Under the pieces are notes generated by a model that was not told the origin of the DNA, ran no database searches, and worked only from the letters and a program-made list of their open reading frames with translations. A stretch of DNA of 64,000 nucleotides. It comes from Granulicella sp. L56 (GTDB lineage: Bacteria > Acidobacteriota > Terriglobia > Terriglobales > Acidobacteriaceae). The stretch spans positions 2,128,438-2,192,437 of the forward strand of contig NZ_LMUS01000006.1 of the NCBI RefSeq assembly GCF_009765835.1, given 5' to 3'. Positions within the stretch are counted from its first letter, which is position 1. Every line of letters begins with the position of its first letter. The position numbers and the translations under genes were made by a program. Shown piece after piece: positions 16,986-25,003 of this stretch.

Positions 16986-18041
16986 ATGCCACGCCTGCGC
17001 CCTATTCTGATCGCCGTTGCGGTCATCGTGATCCTATGTGTCGGCTGGCTCCTCTGGCATGCGCACCATGGCAAGGCTGCGCCCGCCCCAGCTGGAGTCG
17101 CGCCACCCAGTGCATCGAACGCGCTGCCCGAAGAGGACAACACTCCAACTCTGGTCTACGCGCATAATCTTCAGCTTCGCAAGGGCCCGAACTTTCGCAT
17201 CTATATTCTCTGGCTTCGCGGACAGATGCTGCGGACGAATCCGCGTGTGCCTCCCTCTTTTGATGATCCGGAGTCTTTCGTCTTCGACATCCAGAAGGGG
17301 GTCATTCATGTCAACATCGGAGATGTTGGGGCCTTTCTCAACGCGGCATCGTCCTCGGATGCGCCACTCAGAAATATCTCCCTCACCGCCGATGGAGATC
17401 AACTGAAGATTCATGGCACTCTTCATAAGGTCGTCCCGCTTCCGATCGAGGCAGTTGGGTCCCTCTCATCCGCTCCGGATGGACACATCCGCTTTCATAC
17501 AACGAAGATCAGCGTACTGAAGGTCCCCATGAAAGGCCTGCTCGGAGGGCTTCATCTCACTGTCGCCGACCTTGTCCATTCCCCGGATATTCCGGGGGCG
17601 CAGATTTCCGGCAATGACTTGATCTTCGACACGACAAAGCTGCTGCCTCCACCTCATATCCGTGGCGAGCTTACTTCTGTGCGCATCAAGTCTCCGGACA
17701 TCGAAGTAATCTACGGCAACTCGCCCAACGATGAGAGCAAGCTCGCCCAGTGGCATAACTTCCTGCGCCTCACAGGCGGCACCGTCGACTTTGGCAAGCT
17801 CACGATGCATCACGCGGACCTCACCATGATCGATGCCACGAAAGCTCCCTGGTTCGATCTCGACCTGGTGAACTATCAGGAACAACTCGTGCAGGGAATT
17901 TGCCGCATGACTCCTCAGGCTGGCCTCGAGATCTTCATGCCCGAATTTGATGAAAAGAAGGGGAACCGCAAGGTCACTCTCGAATGGCTCAAGAACCGCA
18001 ATCTCTCGATGCCATCGGATGTTCCCGTCCAGCAACCCTAA
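16986..18041 (+). CDS. Membrane-anchored protein of unknown function
   Basis: 351 aa. Residues 5-24 form a single N-terminal transmembrane segment followed by a Pro/Ala linker, so the bulk is extracytoplasmic. The rest is beta-rich; the middle (VPLPIEAVGSLSSAPDGHIR through MKGLLGGL) recalls the lipid-binding DUF2993/LmeA-type fold, but the match is weak and I do not assign it. There are no catalytic motifs. It ends before a shared bidirectional terminator. Confidence 0.6.
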   Translation: MPRLRPILIAVAVIVILCVGWLLWHAHHGKAAPAPAGVAPPSASNALPEEDNTPTLVYAHNLQLRKGPNFRIYILWLRGQMLRTNPRVPPSFDDPESFVFDIQKGVIHVNIGDVGAFLNAASSSDAPLRNISLTADGDQLKIHGTLHKVVPLPIEAVGSLSSAPDGHIRFHTTKISVLKVPMKGLLGGLHLTVADLVHSPDIPGAQISGNDLIFDTTKLLPPPHIRGELTSVRIKSPDIEVIYGNSPNDESKLAQWHNFLRLTGGTVDFGKLTMHHADLTMIDATKAPWFDLDLVNYQEQLVQGICRMTPQAGLEIFMPEFDEKKGNRKVTLEWLKNRNLSMPSDVPVQQP

Positions 18042-18113
18042 GGCTGCTGCTGAACAGAGCGCTCGTTGCTCAGACGCTGAGGCTCATTGCAGGTGCAGAT
18101 ATAGGGCAATAAA

Positions 18114-18146
18114 AAAGGGCGCCCGCTTTGGAAGCGGACGCCCTTT
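18114..18146. terminator. Bidirectional terminator between convergent genes
   Basis: AAAGGGCGCCCGCTT (18114-18128), a 3-nt loop, and AAGCGGACGCCCTTT (to 18146) make a long stem with one mismatch. A-run on one side and U-rich on the other serve both the 351-aa gene and the receptor gene that ends at 18161. Confidence 0.88.
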
Positions 18147-18160
18147 CTGCTGAACTCTCT

Positions 18161-21100
18161 TTAGAAAGCGTATTTCAAAGAGAACTGGAAGAAGCGCGAA
18201 TCCGGGGTGTAGCTCTGGAAGGATCGCGCGCCGGTGATAAGCCCACCATTACTGGAGATACCAGCATTGCTGGGGTCTCCATAGGCGGGCGTGTTGAGGG
18301 CGTTGAACATATCCGCGCGGAACTGCAGATACTGCTCGCGGAAGGTGGGGAACGATTTGAACAACGACATGTCGATGCGGACGTAACCAGGGCCATAGAT
18401 CTGGCCGCGTGGACTGCCCACATAGGGAAGTGCAGCCGCTCCTGAAACAGTGTTTGGAATGGGTTGATTGGTTGGTGAATCGGCGTAGGTTGCGGTTGAG
18501 TAGCCAATGGTGTCAGCCTTTGGATTGGCAAACGTGCAGGGGTTATACCAGTTCTGCACGGTGCGGACCTTTGCGGGGCACGCGATCCCTGGGTTGGTGG
18601 CATCGGCGGTGCCGCCTCCCTGGTAGGGGTTTTTGCCAAGGTAGACTGCGTTGACACCAGAACCGCTGGGGCTGGTGAGGTTATTGGTTCCGATGGTAAT
18701 GGGCTCACCCGTCTGTGCTCTGAAGACGAAGCTGTCGGACCAGCCGCCAACGATGTAATTCAGAAGACCAGAGGTATTCACAAATTCGCGACCTCTGCCA
18801 AACGGAAGCTCATAGTTGCCGTTGAGAGTAAATCGCTGACGGACATCGAAGGCAGAGTTGCCATAGTCAGCACCGAGCCCAAGAATATTCCAACTGCGAT
18901 AACCGGGATCCGATGTGCTGCCGAGAGGTGTCGGAGCATCATCGAGCGAATGTGACCAGGTATAGGTAGCCAGGAAACTAAGTCCTCTCGATAGCCGCTT
19001 CTCTACCTTGCCTTGTAACGAGTTGTAGCTGGACACTGCATCGTATGCCGTGAAGGCCGGTCCTCCGAAGTGCGGATAGGGCTGCAGAGGATTGACCTTG
19101 TCTCCAGCAGTGTCGATATAGCCGCTAAAGCTGTTGGGGGCAAGGGCCATTGGGCCGTTGGGGTTGGGGAATGTTTGCAGGTGGCGGGAGACAGCGCCCA
19201 CGTAGCCGAGTGAGGCCACCATGGAGTTGCTGATCCCGTACTCTACGGTGAAGTTGTACTGTTGGCTGTATGGCGTGCGTACGTTTGCCTCGCTGCCACG
19301 AAGCGCCGGTTGTTGAATGGAGTTGATGAGTCCCTCGGCGATGGCGTTGGTGAAACCATTCTCAAGCGTAAAGCCGTTGTTGACGCAGGAGCCCTGGAAG
19401 TTGCAACCGCCGGCGGCAAAGCCGGAGTCGAACTCGAAGGGGAAGTTCATGCCAAGGTTTGGATAGTAGCCTGTACTTTCGAGGCCACCGAAGAAGATAC
19501 CGTAACCGCCATGCAGCACCAGCTTATCCGTTGCCTGATAGGCAAAGCCCAAGCGTGGACCGAAGTTGGTTTTCTGAGGGTTCACCAGGTAGCGGTTACC
19601 CGTGTATTTAATGGTGATGTTATCCAGAGCGAGCAGCCGGGTAAAGGCTACCGGCAGGACGAGCCCACGTTGGCTATTGGGAAGCAGATAGAGCCCCGTG
19701 CTGTGGCCTTCCGTTGGCGCGCTGGTAGGAATAAACGCAGCCTGGTTGTCATGACGTTCGAGGTAAGGAGTCGAATAGTCGTAGCGCGCGCCAAAGGTCA
19801 CTGTCAGCTTCTGGCTTGCCTTCCAGTCGTCCTGCAAATACCCCGAGCGATTGAAGCGAACGTCGGAGGTATTGAAGACGTTGGAGATCGACGAACTATT
19901 CATGTTGTTGGTGAGAAAGTCAGCAATGCCGTAACCGGTATTTGCCACACCCGACTGGCCGGTATAGACGCCGGTGAAGTTATAGGTTCCACGGGCCTCC
20001 GGTGGTTGCGAGGTATCGAACCGAATCCGCTGGATATTTACGCCGCCCTTGAGGGTGTGATTGCCGAGGACCTTGGTGACGTTATCGAGAATTTGATAGA
20101 CATTCTCGTATTCGTTCGTTGCATACCAACCGGGCGATCCAAAGGTTGAGAGGCCAGCGACGTTGAAGATTGGCAGACCGCCGTTGTTCTTAGAGTAAGG
20201 AATGCCGCCCAGGCCCAGGTCTGAAGCAGCGTTGGGATTGTTCGCGTTCTCGTGCAACCCGGTGTAGTGGCCGTAGTTGTAACCAAAGCGGAATTCATTG
20301 GTGAGCGTTGGCGAGAATACGTGGGTTTCGCTGCCGGCGAAGTTTTCGCCCAGTTGAGCTACCTGACCGGTGTCGCCAAAGCCACCGCCATCCAGAGTAC
20401 TGCCGAATGGAGCGGGGTGAGACGCCGGTTCGTGGTTGTAGCTGAAGCGGCCGAATGCCTGATCCTTCGAGCTCAGGTTCCAGTCCATACGGACATCCCA
20501 TTGGAAGGTGTTGTCGATGGAGTTGGTCTGGTCAGTAAAGTTGCTGAAAGTCTTCCCTACCGGGCCAACGTTTGGAGAGGGGAAGAGGCTGAGTAACTTC
20601 AGGGCGACCGGATCGAGGGCCACGCCTGGCTGAAGGTCAAGACGATTACCCGCGACCGGCGTCGTGCCGTTAGCGGATGAGTTCGGGACGTAGAGATGGA
20701 CCGGATTGCTGATGAGATTTGTATCTGTGCTCAGCAGCTCGCTGAAGTTGCCGGTACGCATCAGCGCGGTGGGAACGGTAAGGCCGGAATGGGTCTCACC
20801 AAAGACGATGCGGTTTGCCTGGGCATCACCAAAGAAGAAGAGCTTGTTTTTGAAGACGGGAAAGCCGAGGGTCGCGCCGAACTGGTTCTGACGATACTTG
20901 GCGATCGGGCTGGAGCCCTGGAAGAACTCACGCACGTCGAAGGCGTCGTTGCGAAGATACTCCCACGCACTTCCGTGGATGTTGTTTGTACCGGATTTAA
21001 TGCTGGCGTTAATGACTGCTCCGGCAGAGTGTCCGAACTCGGAGCTGTAGGCGCCGGTCTGGACCTTGAATTCTGCAAGGGCATCGGGTGGAGGCCGCAC

Positions 21101-21757
21101 AACGTAGCTCGATCCATTAAAGAAGTCGACAACGTTCACGTTGTTGTCGACGCCATCCATGATGTAGTTATTTTGCTCGGCACGCTGGCCGTTGGCGTTG
21201 AAGTCGCCGCCGTTCTGGCCGCGAGCACCGTTAGAAGGAGCGACGCCTGCGGTGAGTTGTGCGATGAAGACCCAGTTACGGCCATTGAGCGGGGTATCGT
21301 TGATCGTCTTCGATTCAATCACCTGTCCAGTGGACCCTTCCTGCGTCTGCATCAAGGGAGGGGCGCTCGAAACCGTGATGGAGGTGGAGGCTTCGCCCGT
21401 CTTGAGCTCTATATTGACGGCGACGCGGTCCTGAAGATGGAGCTGAATATTTTCCTGAGTGGTTGTGGAGAATCCAGTAGCAGTGACCGCGACCTTGTAG
21501 CTGCCGATTTTGATCGGCGAGAACACATAGTTGCCGCTGTTATCGGTCCGAACGGTCAAAGTCAATCCGGTATCGACATTGGTGAGGACGACTTGTGCGT
21601 TGGGTATCACTGCTCCGGTTGTGTCCTGCACAAGACCTATGATGGCGCCTTGATCGGCTTGGGCGAAGGCGCGATGACTCAATGCGCCAAATAACGCCAG
21701 GGCAAAGAGCAAAGCGCTCACGCCCCCAAACTTTCTGCATCGTTGAACTATTGTCAT
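18161..21757 (-). CDS. Oar-like TonB-dependent outer-membrane receptor 1
   Basis: 1198 aa. The signal peptide ends ~AFAQ (32). A carboxypeptidase-regulatory-like domain (about 36-120, GLVQDTTGAVIPNAQVVLTN) is followed by a plug domain with NGQRAEQNNYIMDGVDNN, then a very long beta-barrel ending SLKYAF with the terminal Phe expected of outer-membrane proteins. Oar-like receptors are strongly expanded in Acidobacteriota and are thought to import oligosaccharides or other large nutrients with TonB/ExbBD energy; the ligand is not predictable. The ATG at 21757 is the natural start. It is divergent from the TPR gene. Confidence 0.93.
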   Translation of the reverse strand: MTIVQRCRKFGGVSALLFALALFGALSHRAFAQADQGAIIGLVQDTTGAVIPNAQVVLTNVDTGLTLTVRTDNSGNYVFSPIKIGSYKVAVTATGFSTTTQENIQLHLQDRVAVNIELKTGEASTSITVSSAPPLMQTQEGSTGQVIESKTINDTPLNGRNWVFIAQLTAGVAPSNGARGQNGGDFNANGQRAEQNNYIMDGVDNNVNVVDFFNGSSYVVRPPPDALAEFKVQTGAYSSEFGHSAGAVINASIKSGTNNIHGSAWEYLRNDAFDVREFFQGSSPIAKYRQNQFGATLGFPVFKNKLFFFGDAQANRIVFGETHSGLTVPTALMRTGNFSELLSTDTNLISNPVHLYVPNSSANGTTPVAGNRLDLQPGVALDPVALKLLSLFPSPNVGPVGKTFSNFTDQTNSIDNTFQWDVRMDWNLSSKDQAFGRFSYNHEPASHPAPFGSTLDGGGFGDTGQVAQLGENFAGSETHVFSPTLTNEFRFGYNYGHYTGLHENANNPNAASDLGLGGIPYSKNNGGLPIFNVAGLSTFGSPGWYATNEYENVYQILDNVTKVLGNHTLKGGVNIQRIRFDTSQPPEARGTYNFTGVYTGQSGVANTGYGIADFLTNNMNSSSISNVFNTSDVRFNRSGYLQDDWKASQKLTVTFGARYDYSTPYLERHDNQAAFIPTSAPTEGHSTGLYLLPNSQRGLVLPVAFTRLLALDNITIKYTGNRYLVNPQKTNFGPRLGFAYQATDKLVLHGGYGIFFGGLESTGYYPNLGMNFPFEFDSGFAAGGCNFQGSCVNNGFTLENGFTNAIAEGLINSIQQPALRGSEANVRTPYSQQYNFTVEYGISNSMVASLGYVGAVSRHLQTFPNPNGPMALAPNSFSGYIDTAGDKVNPLQPYPHFGGPAFTAYDAVSSYNSLQGKVEKRLSRGLSFLATYTWSHSLDDAPTPLGSTSDPGYRSWNILGLGADYGNSAFDVRQRFTLNGNYELPFGRGREFVNTSGLLNYIVGGWSDSFVFRAQTGEPITIGTNNLTSPSGSGVNAVYLGKNPYQGGGTADATNPGIACPAKVRTVQNWYNPCTFANPKADTIGYSTATYADSPTNQPIPNTVSGAAALPYVGSPRGQIYGPGYVRIDMSLFKSFPTFREQYLQFRADMFNALNTPAYGDPSNAGISSNGGLITGARSFQSYTPDSRFFQFSLKYAF

Positions 21758-22156
21758 GTTGCATCCTTATGGGAAATCGTTTTCTTTAGGAAATGGTTCA
21801 CATCGGAGTGGAATTCTCTGCTTCCGATATCTGGCCCTGGAAATAATGCGGAACAGCGGATACTATGGCGTTTCTGGCACTGAAAAGTTTATGAAATCGG
21901 CAAAAATCCCTTATGTAACCGCTAAACAATCCATTCAACGCCACACGAAGCTTTGCAGAGCGGATGGGTCTTGTCAAGAAATAATTGCCGGCTGTTATTG
22001 ACGGCGATGTCATCCTCCTTAAGGTGGATAGTTTGCTAATTCTCTGGTATGGGGAAAGCGATTACGCAGCCAGATTCAACCCTGGAACGTAGTAGAGTAT
22101 CCCTTGTCGCAATATGCCAACCGGTAAGGGAGAAACAGCTCCAGAGAGTTGCTGCC
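21758..22156. promoter_or_regulatory. Divergent promoter region, receptor 1 / TPR protein
   Basis: This 399-nt AT-rich gap serves both genes. On the minus strand TTCTTGACA (TTGACA at 21977-21972) resembles the TTCTTGACA upstream of the second Oar-like receptor (TTGACA at 55894), though no good -10 follows here at 17 nt. A lone ATGTAACCGCTAAAC at 21913-21927 resembles one arm of the TGTAACC palindromes but has no partner arm. An ORF reading through from 22049 is possible but lacks a ribosome-binding site. Confidence 0.4.
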
Positions 22157-23566
22157 ATGATGAATGATTCCTTGCCGGCGCATGTCGTTTTGATCTTCTG
22201 CTGTCTCATCACTGTGTCTGGTGCAGCACAAACGGCTGCTCGAAACACCGCTGTTATGTCAGCTGGAGATGCAACGGCACTCTCGCAGGCACTTACTGCC
22301 TACAACGGAGGCAATGAAGGAGCCGCGGTACCGGAGTTGGAAAGGCTCGCGGCAAAATATCCAGATAATTTTCCGGCAAATGAAGCTCTGGGGCTGATCT
22401 ATGCCGGTGACGGTAACTTCGCGCAGGCCCTCCCCTATCTGGAACATGCGGCAAACGCAAAGAAAGAAAATACGATAGCGCAGGCTAACCTGGGCGCAGC
22501 GTATCTGCAGGTGGGCGATGTCAAGGCTGCGGTGCAGGTTCTGAAGCGGGCGGCTATGCTCGATGCGAAGAATGGCCAGACCTTATCCAATCTGGGCCAT
22601 GCATTATTTCTAGATAAGCAGCCGCAAGCAGCGGCAAATGCATTTGCAAAAGCATCGGCGATAGATCCTGCCAATATGGACGTTCGCTACGACTGGGCAT
22701 TGGCTTTGCATGAGTCCCAAAAGGATGCATCGGCGTTAGAGGTACTTCAGCAAATTCCCGCCGGGCAAAGAAATGAGGCTGTTGAGTCGTTATGGGGCGA
22801 GACCGCGGAGAAGCAGGAGCAATTTAAAGAAGCCGCAGATCACATGCAGGCGGCGGTGAAGTTGAATCCGAGTGAACAGAATGTCTATGCGCTGACCCTT
22901 GAATTGCTGCGCCACTGGACCTGGCAACCGGCAATCGAGATCGCCACCTATGGCGTGAAGAACTTCCCTGACAGCAGAAGATTGCAACTGGCGCAAGCAA
23001 TTGCGCTTTATGGAAGTAAGCACTATGTCGATGCGGCCGCAGCCTTCAGCGTGTTGTTGTCTCTCGATCCCGATAATGAAAGTTATGGAGATCTATTGGG
23101 AAAGAGCTGTTCTGCATTGGGATGGAGTGGCGCTGTGCAGTGCGACACGATGATCGATTTTGCAGATAAGCATCCTGCGAACGCACAAGTAGCGGTGTAT
23201 GCAGCGTCAAACATCCTGCACAATGCGGACCCGGATGCAAAGGATACGCTTGATCACGCGGAACGATTGCTGGCACAGGCGATTCGTGTCGATCCCAGGA
23301 TTGCCGAGGCTTACTATGAGCTCGGAACCTTACAGCAGGAGCGATCGCAATGGAGCGAGAGCGTAGTCAATCTGAACAAGGCGGTCGAACTGCGGCCTGC
23401 TTTCCCCGCGGTCCATTATCGACTGGCGCGCGCGTATGCACACATGCATCAGCCCGCACTGGCCGATAAGGAGAGGGCCCTACTGTTGAAGTATGACCAG
23501 CAGGTACAAGATGATTCGCGAGCAATCATTCGAGAGGTAACTATGTTTCTAGTGACGTCCCACTAG
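22157..23566 (+). CDS. Secreted TPR protein
   Basis: 469 aa from the ATG-ATG at 22157, chosen because it directly precedes a signal peptide (VVLIFCCLITVSGAAQ); the frame is open to 22049. Most of the protein is tetratricopeptide repeats: ALTAYNGGNEGAAVPELERL, ALGLIYAGDGNFAQALPYLE, NLGAAYLQVGDVKAAVQVLK, NLGHALFLDKQPQAAANAFA, then a second set near the C-terminus (AYYELGTLQQERSQWSESV). TPRs mediate protein-protein contacts. The protein converges on the cupredoxin-cytochrome-CRTAC1 block, whose cytochrome also carries TPRs, so a shared complex is plausible but only inferred. Confidence 0.82.
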   Translation: MMNDSLPAHVVLIFCCLITVSGAAQTAARNTAVMSAGDATALSQALTAYNGGNEGAAVPELERLAAKYPDNFPANEALGLIYAGDGNFAQALPYLEHAANAKKENTIAQANLGAAYLQVGDVKAAVQVLKRAAMLDAKNGQTLSNLGHALFLDKQPQAAANAFAKASAIDPANMDVRYDWALALHESQKDASALEVLQQIPAGQRNEAVESLWGETAEKQEQFKEAADHMQAAVKLNPSEQNVYALTLELLRHWTWQPAIEIATYGVKNFPDSRRLQLAQAIALYGSKHYVDAAAAFSVLLSLDPDNESYGDLLGKSCSALGWSGAVQCDTMIDFADKHPANAQVAVYAASNILHNADPDAKDTLDHAERLLAQAIRVDPRIAEAYYELGTLQQERSQWSESVVNLNKAVELRPAFPAVHYRLARAYAHMHQPALADKERALLLKYDQQVQDDSRAIIREVTMFLVTSH

Positions 23567-23630
23567 GTGAATATCTTTGTTCGCCCGCATAGAAGCACGC
23601 CCACTCCCTGGGGATAACAGTCTATGGCTG

Positions 23631-23948
23631 CTATTCATCTACGCGCTGCAATCCGTAAATGGATAAGTCGCTGGAAGGGATATTCAACCCTGGAAGCAGT
23701 ACATATTTATTTTTCACCAGCAGCTTCTTAAGGCCGCGCAGCTCCTGCTCTGTATCAGGGGAGTCCAGGAAATGTCCCAGCCAATCTCGATAGGCAGACC
23801 ATAGCGCTATGCCTTCATATACATGTCGATTGCCTGCACTGGCTGCCAGCAGTATTCGTATCATTGGGTCGCGTGGAGATCCCGACATCCATATCAATTG
23901 GACCTGCGATCTCAATGTCCCGGAGTTGAGTAGATTCATCATAAGCAT
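23631..23948 (-). CDS. Unknown 105-aa protein
   Basis: It begins MLMMNLLNSG and shows no signal peptide, metal motif or recognisable domain; the C-terminal half (LRGLKKLLVKNKYVLLPGL) is basic and amphipathic. It lies downstream of the cupredoxin gene on the same strand in an AT-rich stretch and could be the last gene of that block or a remnant of a larger gene. It is the weakest coding call in the cluster. Confidence 0.4.
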   Translation of the reverse strand: MLMMNLLNSGTLRSQVQLIWMSGSPRDPMIRILLAASAGNRHVYEGIALWSAYRDWLGHFLDSPDTEQELRGLKKLLVKNKYVLLPGLNIPSSDLSIYGLQRVDE

Positions 23949-24063
23949 TGATTGCCACTGAAAATAGAAAATTCTATAGAGCTAATAAGGAGCAATTATT
24001 TTTCTGATGCTTCCGGCGAAATATAGAAGCCCTCGCCATCATCAAGATTAAGTTCCGTAAAAC

Positions 24064-24432
24064 TTATTTTTCGACATGAATTCCTAACTTCATCCTATCG
24101 TGACCTGCTCCGCAGTATATTGAACATTCGCCTTCAAAATTACCAGCTTTAGATGGTGTGAGAAGCACTTCGCTGGAGTGATTTTTCTTGATGCGTACTT
24201 CGAGTCCAAGGCCGGCCACGGCCAAACTGTGAGTAACATCATCGGAAACGAAAACCAGTTTCACCTGCTGTCCTTGCTTCAAGATAATATTCGCCGGACT
24301 AAACTCATAGCGCCGGGCATGAATCGTAATGACAGGCACCGTTGATTTGACTTGCGCCTGCTGAGCAAACCGGGACATTGGATTCAAAACAACAAGTGCT
24401 GCAGCTATTACTGCACTCTGAATAAATCTCAT
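24064..24432 (-). CDS. Soluble secreted CuA-type cupredoxin
   Basis: 122 aa with a signal peptide (1-23, RFAQ). The body is a cupredoxin fold of the cytochrome-oxidase subunit II type: His68 (VTHS) and the full CuA loop CSIYCGAGHDRM giving Cys103, Cys107, His111 and Met114. In oxidases and N2O reductase this binuclear copper site accepts electrons from cytochrome c. Here it stands alone, without the subunit II membrane helices or any oxidase gene nearby, so a soluble electron carrier or copper-handling protein is likely. It lies in a same-strand series with a pentahaem cytochrome and a CRTAC1 protein. Confidence 0.85.
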   Translation of the reverse strand: MRFIQSAVIAAALVVLNPMSRFAQQAQVKSTVPVITIHARRYEFSPANIILKQGQQVKLVFVSDDVTHSLAVAGLGLEVRIKKNHSSEVLLTPSKAGNFEGECSIYCGAGHDRMKLGIHVEK

Positions 24433-24497
24433 GACACAAGCCTTTTCTTTACGACGTCAAAATTGCCAATGAATGTTCACACACTAAACTTTTCTGC

Positions 24498-24989
24498 CTA
24501 AAACAAAGAACCAGCTACCTGTTCTGCAATACCTGTTGCCTTTAGCTGGAGCGCCTCAAGAGTCACCGCTCGATTCATCCTCAAATTTGATCCAACGCTG
24601 ACAATGAATTTTTTGTCGCGGACACGGCCAATCACCTGCTCTCCATACAGGTCTTCAGAATTGACAGGACACAATATCGCTTCGTTACCAATTCCCTTGA
24701 GGAGAGTTGCATGGGATCGGCAACGAGACTCATCAGCCGTCGATTCGCCGGGGGCAGATTTTATGTCGTGTACTACGATTTGAAGGTCATATACCGTGGA
24801 GCCTTCCTGGTATTGAAACAGGCAAACACTTCCATTGTCTGCAGTGCTCTGCATCTTCAAACTCGCAGCGGCATTCAGCACGCCGGAAGCAGTGGCGTTA
24901 TTCAACCATGGGCAGGAGGTCTGCGCACGGCCTGTTACAGGAACCATCGCAATGCCTAATAACAATAGCCAGCTTATATATCGTGACAT
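24498..24989 (-). CDS. Secreted protein of unknown function
   Basis: 163 aa with a signal peptide (1-22, ending GRAQ). The mature part has four Cys (TSCPWL, SVCLFQY, SRCRSHA, AILCPV), which could form two disulfides, and a Val/Lys-rich C-terminal strand region. No family is recognised. It lies 14 nt downstream of the pentahaem cytochrome gene and 65 nt upstream of the cupredoxin gene, so it is probably in their transcript. Confidence 0.65.
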   Translation of the reverse strand: MSRYISWLLLLGIAMVPVTGRAQTSCPWLNNATASGVLNAAASLKMQSTADNGSVCLFQYQEGSTVYDLQIVVHDIKSAPGESTADESRCRSHATLLKGIGNEAILCPVNSEDLYGEQVIGRVRDKKFIVSVGSNLRMNRAVTLEALQLKATGIAEQVAGSLF

Positions 24990-25003
24990 CGAGGAGCTTC
25001 TCT

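Noticed and set aside
19262-20694. Plus-strand open frames inside receptor 1
   Set aside because: They oppose a clear 1198-aa receptor and lack ribosome-binding sites or domains.
23964-23977. ATAGAA-AA-TTCTAT palindrome upstream of the 105-aa gene
   Set aside because: Short, AT-only context where such palindromes are expected by chance.
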